Source of the DNA: Spartinivicinus poritis
GTDB lineage: Bacteria > Pseudomonadota > Gammaproteobacteria > Pseudomonadales > Zooshikellaceae
Length of the DNA stretch: 64,000 nucleotides
NCBI RefSeq assembly: GCF_028858535.1
Contig: NZ_JAPMOU010000011.1
Coordinates: 100,503 to 164,502, forward strand
Reading direction: 5' to 3'
The translations under genes were made by a program, and so were the position numbers. This document shows positions 44,007-53,591 of the stretch, in pieces. The notes under the pieces are model-generated. The model did not search any database and was not told the origin of the DNA. It saw nothing but the letters and a program-made list of their open reading frames with translations. The first letter of the stretch is position 1. Each line of letters opens with the position of its first letter.

Positions 44007-44540
44007 TCTATCCTTTTATTTAATTTTTGGGCAACAATGTTTTCAGTGACAGATATGATAGCAAGTTAAATTTTTCTTTGTCATTAATCCTCAGAAGAAA
44101 ACCTACTAAAAACAACTTTCGTATGTAAACGATACTTTACAAGCAGTTATTAACAAAACAACAATAGGTCTGAATACTTATATATTTTTCGTGAAACACT
44201 ACAAATCAACACCAAACACTACAACTAAGGTATAACTAGAATTCTGTACGAATAATTTATTAGATATGACTATTAAGTAACAAAGCCCTATAAAACTATA
44301 AATAATAGGTTTATAGAGTAAAAAACGACGGTAACCCCTAAAAATTGTTCACGAATGATACAACAGCTTATAAAATAATGACTATCTAGTCTGTTTCTCT
44401 TTTCAAACTGGTTTGCTACTATGCAGCTATTAGCAATATACAACTAAAGTAGAATGCACCTATCACTGCAGGTATTCTTGCTAATTTTTTACACCTAAAA
44501 ACGAGTCCCGACTAGCACAAATAATTGGAGAACATTAACA
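44007..44540. other. 534-bp intergenic stretch, nothing recognised
   Basis: AT-rich sequence upstream of two divergent genes. It must contain both promoters, but no distinctive element, repeat or RNA was identified. Confidence 0.4.
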
Positions 44541-45194
44541 ATGACCAAAAAAGTAGCTGTTATTCTGTCTGGCTGTGGCTTTCTTGATGGCGCTGAAATT
44601 CATGAGTCTGTTTTAACCCTACTTAACCTTGACTTATTAAATATAAATTATCAGTGTTTCGCTGTTGATATAGATCAAGCCGATGTTGTCAATCACTTAA
44701 CTGGTGAAGCTACTCCAGAAAAACGTAATGTCTTGGTTGAATCAGCAAGAATTGCTCGCGGTAACATAAAGGATATAAGCCAATTAGTTACCAGTGAATT
44801 TGATGCACTAATATTACCTGGCGGATACGGTGTAGCTAAAAATTTGTCCAATTTTGCAACTAAAGGGGCCACAATGGATATGCCAGAAAGTGTTCAAAAA
44901 GCATGTCAATCATTTGCAACAAATAACAAGCCTATTGGTTTAATTTGCATTGCACCTGCACTTGCCGGCAAAATTTTTGGTGAGCCAGTGAGGTGCACTA
45001 TTGGCAATGATGAAGAAACCGCAGCAGCATTAGAGCAAATGAACGTCATTCACCAAAATTGTGTAGTTAATGATATCGTTGTTGATGAAAAACATAAGCT
45101 GGTAACCACACCAGCCTATATGTTAGCCAGTCGCATTAGTGAAGCGGCAGATGGGATTGCTAAGTTGGTGAAGCAAGTCATTGCTTTTATTTAA
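44541..45194 (+). CDS. elbB: ElbB/GATase1-like (DJ-1/PfpI superfamily) protein
   Basis: A 217-residue protein typical of ElbB, with KKVAVILSGCGFLDGAEIHESVLTLLNLD at the start, LILPGGYGVAKNLSNFA, and the nucleophile-elbow cysteine in IGLICIAPAL. ElbB has been called an isoprenoid biosynthesis protein with amidotransferase-like or glyoxalase activity; its physiological role is unsettled. Its last ten codons and the 17 bp after the stop are tandemly duplicated just downstream. Confidence 0.9.
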   Translation: MTKKVAVILSGCGFLDGAEIHESVLTLLNLDLLNINYQCFAVDIDQADVVNHLTGEATPEKRNVLVESARIARGNIKDISQLVTSEFDALILPGGYGVAKNLSNFATKGATMDMPESVQKACQSFATNNKPIGLICIAPALAGKIFGEPVRCTIGNDEETAAALEQMNVIHQNCVVNDIVVDEKHKLVTTPAYMLASRISEAADGIAKLVKQVIAFI

Positions 45195-45258
45195 CACAAC
45201 AAGTTGCGCTTTTGGTGAAGCAAGTCATTGCTTTTATTTAACACAACAAGTTGCGCTT
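45165..45258 (+). repeat. 47-bp tandem duplication at the elbB 3' end
   Basis: Two identical 47-bp units (45165-45211 and 45212-45258) begin TTGGTGAAGCAAGTCATTGC and end AAGTTGCGCTT. The first unit contains the elbB stop codon, so the protein is unaffected. Perfect identity points to a recent duplication. Confidence 0.9.
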
Positions 45259-45283
45259 AATGATACAATACCTCTAGAATTCA

Positions 45284-45335
45284 ATCGCCAACCCGAATAT
45301 TTCATAAATCCATAGAAATATCCGGGTTGGCGGTT
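45284..45335. repeat. long inverted repeat between elbB and the thioesterase
   Basis: ATCGCCAACCCGAATATTT and AAATATCCGGGTTGGCGGTT form a ~18-bp stem with one bulge and a 13-base loop. There is no T-tract, so it may be a transcript-stabilising or termination structure, or a binding site. Confidence 0.55.
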
Positions 45336-45391
45336 AGTCCATTGATGGCTAACCAAACGTTGGTACTAACTGATTGCTAGAGTATTGCAAT

Positions 45392-45862
45392 ATGACTACT
45401 GGATATGAAGAATTTTTACCCGAAATTAAAGCTGCCGTCATGAGCTTTATTGATAAAGTTCCTTTCAACCAGTTAGTTGGTATGAAAATAACCAATGTCA
45501 CTCCTAATTTAGTTGAAATGCACTTACCAATGAAAGAAGACTTGATTGGTAACTATATAACAGGCATTTTACATGGTGGCGTTATTTCATCTATGATTGA
45601 TGTCAGCGGTGGCGCCATGGCGCTAGTAGGAGCATTTCGTAAGCTAGAACATGTTGATATTCAAGAACGTATCCAGCGTTTAGCCCGAGTGAGTACTATC
45701 GACTTACGAGTCGATTATTTACGCCCAGGCAGAGGAGAAAGTTTTTACGTTAGCTCAACATTATTAAGATCCGGTAATAAAGTAGCAGTGACTCGCTCAG
45801 AGTTTTATAACAATCGGAATGATCTATGCGCCGTAGGAACAGGAACCTATTTATGTGGGTAA
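45392..45862 (+). CDS. PaaI-like hotdog-fold acyl-CoA thioesterase
   Basis: A 156-residue protein starting at ATG 45392 (an upstream in-frame TTG is less likely). The hotdog core and probable catalytic region are LIGNYITGILHGGVISSMIDVSGGAMALV, followed by TIDLRVDYLRPGRGESFYV and VAVTRSEFYN. These enzymes hydrolyse small or aromatic acyl-CoA thioesters. The exact substrate is unknown. Confidence 0.85.
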   Translation: MTTGYEEFLPEIKAAVMSFIDKVPFNQLVGMKITNVTPNLVEMHLPMKEDLIGNYITGILHGGVISSMIDVSGGAMALVGAFRKLEHVDIQERIQRLARVSTIDLRVDYLRPGRGESFYVSSTLLRSGNKVAVTRSEFYNNRNDLCAVGTGTYLCG

Positions 45863-46247
45863 TTAACCCACAGCCCTTAATTTAGATATACTTCTAAAGC
45901 ATCTACAAGGTAACATTTTACTTTCTAAGCTAATAAATAGACGCTGACATATACTATTCGCGAATAATTTTTCTACCTCTAGAGCACAAGCATACTGCTG
46001 TAAAACTTGATCTTCAGCATGAACATATACTGCCTTATTTTTACACCTACTATAGATTTATGGTTAGGATACTATATAAAAAATATAAATTAACTTTATT
46101 TATATGACACTTTAAAAAATATAAAATTGGTCACCCCATTAAATTTACCAGATTAGTTTTAGTAAAAACTTTAATTGATTATAAAAATAAAGAGAGCTAA
46201 TATTTAGGCTCGATAAAGTTATTTATACTGTGACAAGGAAAGTAGGT
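45863..46247. other. 385-bp AT-rich intergenic stretch, nothing recognised
   Basis: No gene or strong structure is seen. A short TATTCGCGAATAATTTTTCT segment near 45954 resembles the end of the TATACCC-type repeat but is too short to call. Confidence 0.4.
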
Positions 46248-46775
46248 ATGAAAAAAATCAGTGCTAACTATTTATTAGCAGGCTTGTTATTAACATCCGC
46301 TCAACAAGGGTTGGCAGACTCACCTCATCATTTTAGCCAATATATTGAAGATCCAGAACTCGCTGCCGCTGTAGGCTTTCGCACTATTTATCCAACTTGT
46401 GAAAGCCATGACCACAAACCAGCGGTTTGCTTGTTAGGCAATTTAAAAATTCAACATACTAACGTAAAAAAACGCCTTTCTAGAGCTAGCTGTAACAATA
46501 GCACCTGGTCTGCATATGGAAATCAAATTACCGTTACTAAAGGCTGTCGCGCTATCTTTGAGGTTGTTACAAATCTAAACGTTGACCCAATTAGCGTTAA
46601 TTGCAGCAGCAATAATAAAAAGTATAAAGAATGTCGATTACCATTAAGTATTAAAGGAGCCTGGCTAATAAAGCGACACTCAAAATCTTTATGCCAACAA
46701 AATAAGGACTGGGGAGCCTATGATAACATACTATGGGTTAAGAATGGTTGCCGCGCTACCTTCCAGGCATTTTAA
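46248..46775 (+). CDS. secreted DUF3011-like protein
   Basis: A 175-residue protein with a signal peptide (YLLAGLLLTSAQQGLAD). The mature part has two internal repeats ending in the same motif, LSRASCNNSTWSAYGNQITVTKGCRAIFE and SKSLCQQNKDWGAYDNILWVKNGCRATFQ. This Cys-W-G-x-W-V-x-x-GCRAxF pattern is that of DUF3011. Paired cysteines suggest disulfides in the periplasm or outside. The ATG at 46248 follows GGAAAGTAGG and is preferred over the upstream GTG. Confidence 0.8.
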   Translation: MKKISANYLLAGLLLTSAQQGLADSPHHFSQYIEDPELAAAVGFRTIYPTCESHDHKPAVCLLGNLKIQHTNVKKRLSRASCNNSTWSAYGNQITVTKGCRAIFEVVTNLNVDPISVNCSSNNKKYKECRLPLSIKGAWLIKRHSKSLCQQNKDWGAYDNILWVKNGCRATFQAF

Positions 46776-46840
46776 ATACTCAACTTTTAGTGATTTGTAG
46801 TATTAGGTAGAAGTAAGCTTGACATAATATCCAGCTCACA

Positions 46841-47500
46841 TTAAATAGGGGTTGGCTTAGTCTGCCTGAGATAGGTAAGGTTAATTAACAGTATATTGAT
46901 AAACACCTCTGGGATATACTTCATGAGCTGTTGGTACTCATCATCAGCGATTATTTGTTTTTTATTCTGGTTTCTTATTGCCTGAGTTTTCAGCTTATCA
47001 ATGATCGTATCTAATTCTCTTATCTCAAACTGTTCTGTTAGTTCTGACAGTTTTATTACTTCAAGCAATTCTTCCTTTGCATAAAAGTAATAAAATTTTA
47101 GTAGGTCAACCAAACCTTGACTTTGCTTAGCTACTACAACATCCAAATAGCTGACATCCCCCTGAACATTGCAAAATATGTCTTTTGCAAAAGTAGTAAG
47201 GTTTGCTGCGACTAATGGAATGCTTGTGGTTGATGCTTGCTGATTGGTAGCATTTTGTTCACCTTGACTCAAAATACGGATAATTTTTAATCTGGCAAGT
47301 TTATTAAGGTTGTTATTGAGCGGAGTTGAATAGGGTTTCGTATGCTGATAGAAGCGCTCTCTAGATTTTGAATCAGCCTGTAGTAATTTTGCTCTGTTCC
47401 CATTTGATAATACTCCTGAAAAGGTATCACTAAATGTTTTTGGAGTCTCTTGATAGGTATGCAAATTAGCTATCTGGCTAACACTAAAGATGGCAGGCAT
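46841..47500 (-). CDS. hypothetical protein
   Basis: About 219 residues, not recognised. The first half is polar and low in structure (SGVLSNGNRAKLLQADSKSRERF), and the second half is helical with LVDLLKFYYFYAKEELLEVIKL. There is no signal peptide or membrane helix. The frame extends to a TTG at 47518; ATG 47500 is the more likely start. It stands alone, convergent with the DUF3011-like gene. Confidence 0.5.
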   Translation of the reverse strand: MPAIFSVSQIANLHTYQETPKTFSDTFSGVLSNGNRAKLLQADSKSRERFYQHTKPYSTPLNNNLNKLARLKIIRILSQGEQNATNQQASTTSIPLVAANLTTFAKDIFCNVQGDVSYLDVVVAKQSQGLVDLLKFYYFYAKEELLEVIKLSELTEQFEIRELDTIIDKLKTQAIRNQNKKQIIADDEYQQLMKYIPEVFINILLINLTYLRQTKPTPI

Positions 47501-47718
47501 GGTTTTTCTTAACAGCAATAAATATCTACGACACCATGTACACCCGATGAGAAAGGTATACCCAAAGCGTAGGGCGTAATTTATCTTATATAAGAAATGT
47601 TTATTGCAGGATTTAGCAACTATTTTTTATATTTTTGGATACCCAATAAGAAATTTGCATCCTTTTCTAAGCTTATATTGAACTTATTAAGAAATATACC
47701 TCTTGTTGCAAATGAGAT

Positions 47719-48648
47719 TTATTCACTACAGCTTGCTCCATGAGCAAAGCAACTAAAACAACGATGATGCTTTAAGCTTATCCTTGCCGTCATAGCTTCT
47801 GTTAGAGTATCAGCTATTTCATAGTCTTTATCATCATCCACCAGGGTACAAGCATACACTTTGATTTTACCATTTATCTTAACTAGCATTTTACTATAAG
47901 CACACATAAACTGTTGTCTGCTTTCTTCTGTATGATAAGTAGTCATACAAGTTTCGCTTATTTCTGGTACTTCCACTGTACTACCTGGCTGAAAGAAATT
48001 TGGAAATGCAATAATATTTATGCTATCAGGCAAACCATACTGGCTCAATAGTTGATAAAAAACCTGGTCCTGCTTGACCTTATCTTCATTAGGATTAACC
48101 ATTTGTCGCGCGATAGAAACTTTAAAACCATTGTGATGGAGTAATTGAAGGCTCTGCAGAGATTTCTCAAATGAGCCTTCTCCTCTTTCCTGATCATGTA
48201 ATTGTGGGCTTATGTCATCCAAACTAATCCGAAACGCAATGGGATATTTAGTATCTTTTAAAGATAAAATACTGTTCATTCTTTTGAGTACTGGGTCAGT
48301 ACCATTAGTTAATACCAAACAGGGCTTATATTGTGCCGCATAATTAAGTATTTTAACCATATCCTTGGCTACAAATGGCTCTCCACCAGTAAAGGAAAAC
48401 TGTTGTACACCTAACGTCAATGCCTCATGAATAAAAGGCTTAACATCCGTCAGACGCATCAACTGTAATCGATTGTCACCAGGCTTAGAGCCTTCTAAAC
48501 AAAACGAACAAGACAAGTTACAAGCTGTACCAATATGAAACCACAGTTCATCTAAACCTCGGGGTTGAATATAACCCCGTTTTTCTCCTTTGCTGGTATA
48601 GTTCCACTCAGTACTTCTTGCTTCACTGCTGGTTATGATATCGCCCAC
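47719..48648 (-). CDS. radical SAM protein next to an ArsM-type methyltransferase
   Basis: A 309-residue radical SAM enzyme. The 4Fe-4S cluster motif is CNLSCSFC (Cys43, 47 and 50), followed by FSFTGGEPFV, VLTNGTDP and a short C-terminal Cys-rich tail (RCFSCFAHGASC) that may bind a further cluster. It starts with GTG because a stop codon lies immediately upstream in frame. It is 26 bp after the ArsM-like gene. Coupling of ArsM with a radical SAM partner is known from arsenosugar and arsinothricin biosynthesis, but this protein lacks the ArsS CxxCHV pattern, so the reaction is uncertain. Confidence 0.78.
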   Translation of the reverse strand: MGDIITSSEARSTEWNYTSKGEKRGYIQPRGLDELWFHIGTACNLSCSFCLEGSKPGDNRLQLMRLTDVKPFIHEALTLGVQQFSFTGGEPFVAKDMVKILNYAAQYKPCLVLTNGTDPVLKRMNSILSLKDTKYPIAFRISLDDISPQLHDQERGEGSFEKSLQSLQLLHHNGFKVSIARQMVNPNEDKVKQDQVFYQLLSQYGLPDSINIIAFPNFFQPGSTVEVPEISETCMTTYHTEESRQQFMCAYSKMLVKINGKIKVYACTLVDDDKDYEIADTLTEAMTARISLKHHRCFSCFAHGASCSE

Positions 48649-48673
48649 TCACTATGCCTCTGGTTTGTTTTTC

Positions 48674-49705
48674 TTAGCAACAAGCTGCTGCTGTTGCTTC
48701 TGATTCATCCTTAGCAAATGGCAGTGTTATACCACAACCTTGAAAAGCACCATAATGCTTTGAGAAATCACCAATAAATTGAAAGTAAGGTTTAAATCGA
48801 GTTTCAGCTAGCATACGCCAGGTATTACCACAGACTGGAAATACTTTACCAGCTTCAATAATGTGATGCTTATCAAGAACAAACTGTTCTTCGTTATAAG
48901 GGATAGCTCCATTATAAATAACCGCCTGCCCATAATCTTCACAATTACTATCTAATTCTGGCAACTTAAATAACCGGTAAGTGGCTGAATAAAAATTAGT
49001 ATTGGCTAATTTTTGTTTAATTTCGCTCTGCTCTATTTTTATCACTCTATCACTAACTAATCTTGGATCTATAAATCCAGCTTGTTTAGCTATAGTTAAA
49101 AAATCCTGCCAATAAAGCGCACCACTTAGACACTCACCATATAATACAGGGTCATCAACTAGTTCAGGTGAAATTCGCCGATCAGCATAAACATCAGCAA
49201 AGTACATTTCTCCACCAGGTTTTAATAAGCGATATGCTTGTTTTAACACCGACTCCTTATCTGGTGATAAATTAATTACACAATTAGAGATAATCACATC
49301 AAAAGAGTTTTCTGCCAAGTTTTCGATATAGCCTTTATAAAAGGCTACATTGCTGGCTTTAAAACCAAACTGCTGTTGATGATACTCCAAAAACTGGGAT
49401 GCAATAGCCAATTGTTCATCTGTCATATCTACTCCTGCTACATGTCCCGCCTCCCCTACTAATTGGGCTAAAACATAGCAATCACGGCCAGCACCACAGC
49501 CTAAATCTAAAATTTTGCAGCCTGCTAACACTTCTGGCGCTACTAATCCACATCCGTAGTATCGACTCAATACGGTTTCGTGAACATTAGCAAGGGCTTG
49601 TCGAATATGGAGAGGTAGTTTTGTATCTGTAGTGCAAGCATTGGTTTTTAAATCTTGTGAGTTTTGTAAGACTTTTCCATAGTAATTTTTGACAGTTTGA
49701 TGCAT
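48674..49705 (-). CDS. arsM: arsenite methyltransferase (ArsM-like)
   Basis: A 343-residue SAM methyltransferase. The SAM motif is KILDLGCGAGRDCYVLAQ. The arsenic-binding cysteines appear to be Cys52 (YYGCGLVAPE), Cys142 (IISNCVINLSPDKE) and Cys192 (YGECLSGALYWQDF), in the contexts typical of ArsM. A C-terminal ~100-residue extension (NTWRMLAETRFKPYF) and a terminal CC pair occur in long-form ArsM proteins. It would methylate As(III) to less toxic or volatile forms, or feed the adjacent radical SAM enzyme. No arsR, arsB or arsC gene is nearby. Confidence 0.85.
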   Translation of the reverse strand: MHQTVKNYYGKVLQNSQDLKTNACTTDTKLPLHIRQALANVHETVLSRYYGCGLVAPEVLAGCKILDLGCGAGRDCYVLAQLVGEAGHVAGVDMTDEQLAIASQFLEYHQQQFGFKASNVAFYKGYIENLAENSFDVIISNCVINLSPDKESVLKQAYRLLKPGGEMYFADVYADRRISPELVDDPVLYGECLSGALYWQDFLTIAKQAGFIDPRLVSDRVIKIEQSEIKQKLANTNFYSATYRLFKLPELDSNCEDYGQAVIYNGAIPYNEEQFVLDKHHIIEAGKVFPVCGNTWRMLAETRFKPYFQFIGDFSKHYGAFQGCGITLPFAKDESEATAAACC

Positions 49706-49983
49706 TCTTTTCTCCTATCACTACCTGCCTGCCCTACATAATAAGTATACTCTTTATGAGTGGTTATATATGACCCGCTTTTACTAGCTACAGGCATTAT
49801 TAAAGGTTAGACCACAGGAAAGCTTATAATCTTTCAACAGAAAAAGAGAGCAAAGAAATTCAACAAACCACGACACATAACTAAGGACTAGAACAACATA
49901 AACGTCACATAATATATGTTAGCTGTAAGCACAAGCTAGCTGAAAACACGCTTTGCATGGGCATAACTGGGATTAAGTGCAGT

Positions 49984-51558
49984 TTATCCTGCACCTAAAT
50001 CAATAACATTAGCAAATTCTAACGAAGGGAGTGAAATAATAAACTTGGCACCTTTGTCTGGCTGGCTTTCACAAATAATAGTTCCTTGTAATTTTTGAGT
50101 AACAATATTGTAAACTATGTACATACCAAGCCCTGTTCCGCCTTTGTTTACTTTTGTTGTAAAAAAAGGATCAAAGATATGGGCAAGTGTTTCAGGGTCC
50201 ATACCTTTACCATCATCTGCTATTGTTAATACAACTGTATCTCCCTTTTCCTCAGCGGCCACTTTCAGTACTCCTACAGCTCCCTCTTCAAAACCATGCT
50301 GCAGTGCATTGGTAACCAGGTTTATTAATAACTGGTGAATTGCTGCCGGGTAAGTGGATAAAAGAATAGCTTCATCAATATTGATGATAGTGTTAATATT
50401 TTTTGTTGGGTGTTGGGACAGCACAGCATCTACAACCTCTTCTACTTCTTCCTTTAATTTTACATTTTTAAAGACAACTTTTTCCCTACCACTGGCAAAT
50501 CGCCGAATATTAGCAGTCATTCGGTGTACAGAGTTTAAATTTGAAGTAAGGGTTTTAATATGATTCTGACAATTATGGAGAAGCGCTAAAATAACATTTT
50601 TATTTACTGACTCTTCGTCACACTGATGCTCAGCTTCTATTAACTGATTTTGAAGTGCCTTAGTAGCCGTCTTGCTTGTTGTTAAAGGATGCTCAATATC
50701 CTGAGTTATACCTTCTAGTAGCCCTCCTAGTGCAGCCATTTTTTCCGTTTCAACGAGAACGTCTTGCTTTTGTTGTTGTAATGCATTAGAAATACTATTA
50801 TCTTGCTTGAGAGGTTCTTCGCCAATTTTTTTATAAAAAATACCTTCGTTATCAGAAATACCTGGATAGTGCTTATTACTTGCATAATGCTGATAATTAT
50901 CGTTTATTGCTTTAACTAATATATCCAGCTCATCATTTTCTTTACTTGGCCCTCGCAATAGAGTCAGCTTTTTCTTCGCATCACCTGGTTCAGTGCTTTT
51001 TAAGTATTCGGACATTCTAATTAGATGGCGCGTCACAAGGTTCCAAAATACGAGTAAGATAACTACTGCTACAATTGCTGTTTTTATGCTATTTGAAACT
51101 AGAATAACTGCAAATTTATCTATAAGCCGACTATAAATCTGGCTCATATCAGCAACAACTTTCAACTTTCCTAAGTCAATTGGAGATGAGTTAAGAGGCT
51201 TAGCAATAAGCTCAAATTCTTCTTCTTTTAAGGTTCGATCTGCTTCGATTTCACCAGCCTTCCAAACAACTTCATCGTCCTGGCGAATTTCGGCATATAC
51301 TACTTCTGGAATTTGAACAAACGCATCTAGCTGAATTTTGATTTGAGGTTCATCAAATAACCATACTGAACGCATAATACTTGGCACACTAGAAGCCTTA
51401 ATTTGTTGAAAAACACCGTTCATTCGACGCATGTCTTCCCAATAATCAAGCCCTAGCTGTACACTAGTGGTTAAAATAGCAATTGTAGTACTCACCCCAA
51501 CGACAGCGATGAGTAGTCGTCTGGCAATGGCTCCATATTTCTGTTTACTAAGCAGCAT
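49984..51558 (-). CDS. membrane sensor histidine kinase-like protein lacking the phospho-acceptor His
   Basis: A ~524-residue protein with two membrane helices bracketing a ~115-residue periplasmic sensor (GLDYWEDMRRM onward). A HAMP-like linker, a coiled coil, a dimerisation helix and an HATPase_c domain follow. The ATPase boxes are intact: N box LLINLVTNALQHG, DDGKGMDPE, and FTTKVNKGGTGLGMYIVY. In the H box, EKMAALGGLLEGITQDIEHPL aligns with the usual ...GVAHELNNPL so that Gln297 (long-frame numbering) replaces the phosphorylated His. The start at 51558 is preferred. No response regulator is adjacent. Confidence 0.82.
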   Translation of the reverse strand: MLLSKQKYGAIARRLLIAVVGVSTTIAILTTSVQLGLDYWEDMRRMNGVFQQIKASSVPSIMRSVWLFDEPQIKIQLDAFVQIPEVVYAEIRQDDEVVWKAGEIEADRTLKEEEFELIAKPLNSSPIDLGKLKVVADMSQIYSRLIDKFAVILVSNSIKTAIVAVVILLVFWNLVTRHLIRMSEYLKSTEPGDAKKKLTLLRGPSKENDELDILVKAINDNYQHYASNKHYPGISDNEGIFYKKIGEEPLKQDNSISNALQQQKQDVLVETEKMAALGGLLEGITQDIEHPLTTSKTATKALQNQLIEAEHQCDEESVNKNVILALLHNCQNHIKTLTSNLNSVHRMTANIRRFASGREKVVFKNVKLKEEVEEVVDAVLSQHPTKNINTIINIDEAILLSTYPAAIHQLLINLVTNALQHGFEEGAVGVLKVAAEEKGDTVVLTIADDGKGMDPETLAHIFDPFFTTKVNKGGTGLGMYIVYNIVTQKLQGTIICESQPDKGAKFIISLPSLEFANVIDLGAG

Positions 51559-51566
51559 ACCGTCAG

Positions 51567-51598
51567 TAACCTGTAGCAACCTGTGACACAACAGGTTA
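51567..51598. repeat. inverted repeat upstream of the kinase-like gene
   Basis: GTAACCTGT and ACAGGTTAC form perfect 9-bp arms around a 14-base loop, directly before the preferred start at 51558. It may be an operator or a translation-controlling hairpin. Confidence 0.45.
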
Positions 51599-51813
51599 CT
51601 TACATTTTAACCAAATTACTTTTGATCGACTTTCAGATGAATTTATAGTGGTGAGCCCTATATCCATCGCCATAAAAGCAATATTTGTATCTCTACGGCA
51701 AATAATAGTCAAACTATTGTCAGTTTTAAGAAACCTTTACTTAGCAATCAGTATAGACAAGAATTTAATAGAATTTTCTCACAATCCTATGAAACTATTC
51801 ACCAACCTTATAA

Positions 51814-52611
51814 TTATTTATTAAAGTCGTACAACGCCTTATATTCAGCTGTATTTTTATATTCTAATAATGCTTTATTAATTTTTTCTATGTCTTTGGG
51901 ACTAACAGTTTTTTTACTAAACATAAAGTAAACGGGATCAGCATTGACTATATACGGATGAACATCAATTCTATCCAAATTTCCTAGCTCCATTGCTTTA
52001 AACTTTGCAGTGGGAGGTTCCATAATAAGACCATCTACATGACTGGCTAACAGCATTTTTAGTGCCCTGTGATCCACTAGGGGCATTTTTAGCAATAATT
52101 GTTCAAAGTTTTCCTTTTTTCTAGCTGCATTATACTCATCCCCGAGCCATGCACCTAACTCAACCAGAATACGCATCTTTAAGCTAACAATATCAGACAG
52201 TTTTTTGAGCGGCCATTCCTTTGCCTCTCCTTTTCGTATAATAATTCGATATTCTTCATCACGATATTCATCACTAAATAGAGCGTATTTTTTTCTTTCA
52301 TCCGTGATTGAGGCAGTAGGCAGCATATCCAAGTTGCCTTGCTTAATTTCTAACAAAGACCGCTTCCAGGGCATTTCTATAAATTGATATTTACAGCCAG
52401 CTCTATCAAATACATTCTTAATTACTATTGTATCAAGCCCAGTGACTTCTTTATTCTCATTTTGGTATAAAAAAGGCTCATAACCATTCCAGGCTATTAA
52501 GAACATTTTTTTTTGACATTGAGCCAGTACAAGTGAACCAGATAGTCCAAAACTCACCAGCAACAATAACACCATTATTTTTCTGATTCGCAAAACAACA
52601 GTCCTACTCAT
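51814..52611 (-). CDS. periplasmic solute-binding (SBP_bac_3) protein, orphan
   Basis: A 265-residue secreted protein with a signal peptide (IMVLLLLVSFGLSGSLVLAQC). The family layout is clear: FLIAWNGYEPFLYQNENKEVTGLDTIVIKNVFDRAG, FIEMPWKRSLLEIKQGNLDMLPTASIT and YFMFSKKTVSP. Such orphan proteins are common near sensor kinases in marine gammaproteobacteria and bind amino acids or similar ligands. The ligand is unknown, as is any tie to the kinase-like gene downstream (223 bp away). Confidence 0.82.
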   Translation of the reverse strand: MSRTVVLRIRKIMVLLLLVSFGLSGSLVLAQCQKKMFLIAWNGYEPFLYQNENKEVTGLDTIVIKNVFDRAGCKYQFIEMPWKRSLLEIKQGNLDMLPTASITDERKKYALFSDEYRDEEYRIIIRKGEAKEWPLKKLSDIVSLKMRILVELGAWLGDEYNAARKKENFEQLLLKMPLVDHRALKMLLASHVDGLIMEPPTAKFKAMELGNLDRIDVHPYIVNADPVYFMFSKKTVSPKDIEKINKALLEYKNTAEYKALYDFNK

Positions 52612-52671
52612 TTTACTGTATAGTCAATATTAAATTGATAGTATAGCTCACTGACTTACAAGGACATTTAA

Positions 52672-53550
52672 ATGCCAACTTTAAATACTCAGCTACTAAC
52701 AACTATCGACAAACTCATCAGTTGCAAGCTTAATAAGGACTTTCACACTATAACAACCTACCCTATTCATGGAGGTGATATTAACCAAGCTTTTAAACTG
52801 GAAGGCTCTAAGCAGCAACTTTTTCTTAAGCTGCAATCTGGCATGCCATCTGACTGGTTTCAACAAGAGTTCAATGGACTAACTGCTATTCTGGCTACAA
52901 AAGCAATAAATGCTCCAGAGCCAGTAATATTTGGTGAGTATGAGGATAACCAGTTCCTTGTTTTGAAATACCTCAATCTCATCACCACAGGAGATTGGTT
53001 TCAATATGGCGAGCAGCTAGCACACTTGCACAAAATAAATAACGGTAAACAACACTATGGTTGGCCCGATGATAATTTTATTGGGCATACAGCTCAAAAA
53101 AATAGTTGGAATAATGAGTGGGCAAATTTTTTTGCCCAACAACGCATTGGATATCAACTGGAAATAGCAACCAGTAATGGCTATATGCTTGCTGCACCCA
53201 ACCAACAGATTATTGATGTTATTTACAATCAATTAGCAGAGCATCAACCACTAGCATCTTTAGTGCATGGTGATTTATGGAAAGGCAACACCGGTTTTAC
53301 AGAAACTGGGCCAGTACTGTTTGATCCTGCTTGTTATTACGCAGATCGAGAAGTTGACCTTGCCATGACAGAGTTGTTTGAACGCTTACCCGACGCATTC
53401 TATCAAGGCTATCAAGCTGTTTATCCACTTGAAAAAGGCTATCAACAAAGAAAATCAATATATAACCTCTACCATTTAATTAACCACTTGAACTTATTTG
53501 GCAGAGGCTACTTAGGATCAGTCAATAGTACCATTCGTCAGCTAATATAA
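52672..53550 (+). CDS. fructosamine kinase family protein
   Basis: A 292-residue aminoglycoside-phosphotransferase-fold kinase. Signature segments are HGGDINQAFKL, LFLKLQSGMPSDWFQQEFNGL, LVHGDLWKGNTGF (catalytic Asp) and PVLFDPACYYADREVDLAMTELF (metal-binding Asp). Fructosamine kinases phosphorylate sugars attached to proteins by glycation, which then detach. It is a monocistronic gene convergent with pilE. Confidence 0.92.
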   Translation: MPTLNTQLLTTIDKLISCKLNKDFHTITTYPIHGGDINQAFKLEGSKQQLFLKLQSGMPSDWFQQEFNGLTAILATKAINAPEPVIFGEYEDNQFLVLKYLNLITTGDWFQYGEQLAHLHKINNGKQHYGWPDDNFIGHTAQKNSWNNEWANFFAQQRIGYQLEIATSNGYMLAAPNQQIIDVIYNQLAEHQPLASLVHGDLWKGNTGFTETGPVLFDPACYYADREVDLAMTELFERLPDAFYQGYQAVYPLEKGYQQRKSIYNLYHLINHLNLFGRGYLGSVNSTIRQLI

Positions 53551-53591
53551 TTACTCAAAACGTACAACAGATACTCACCACAAAGGCTATA

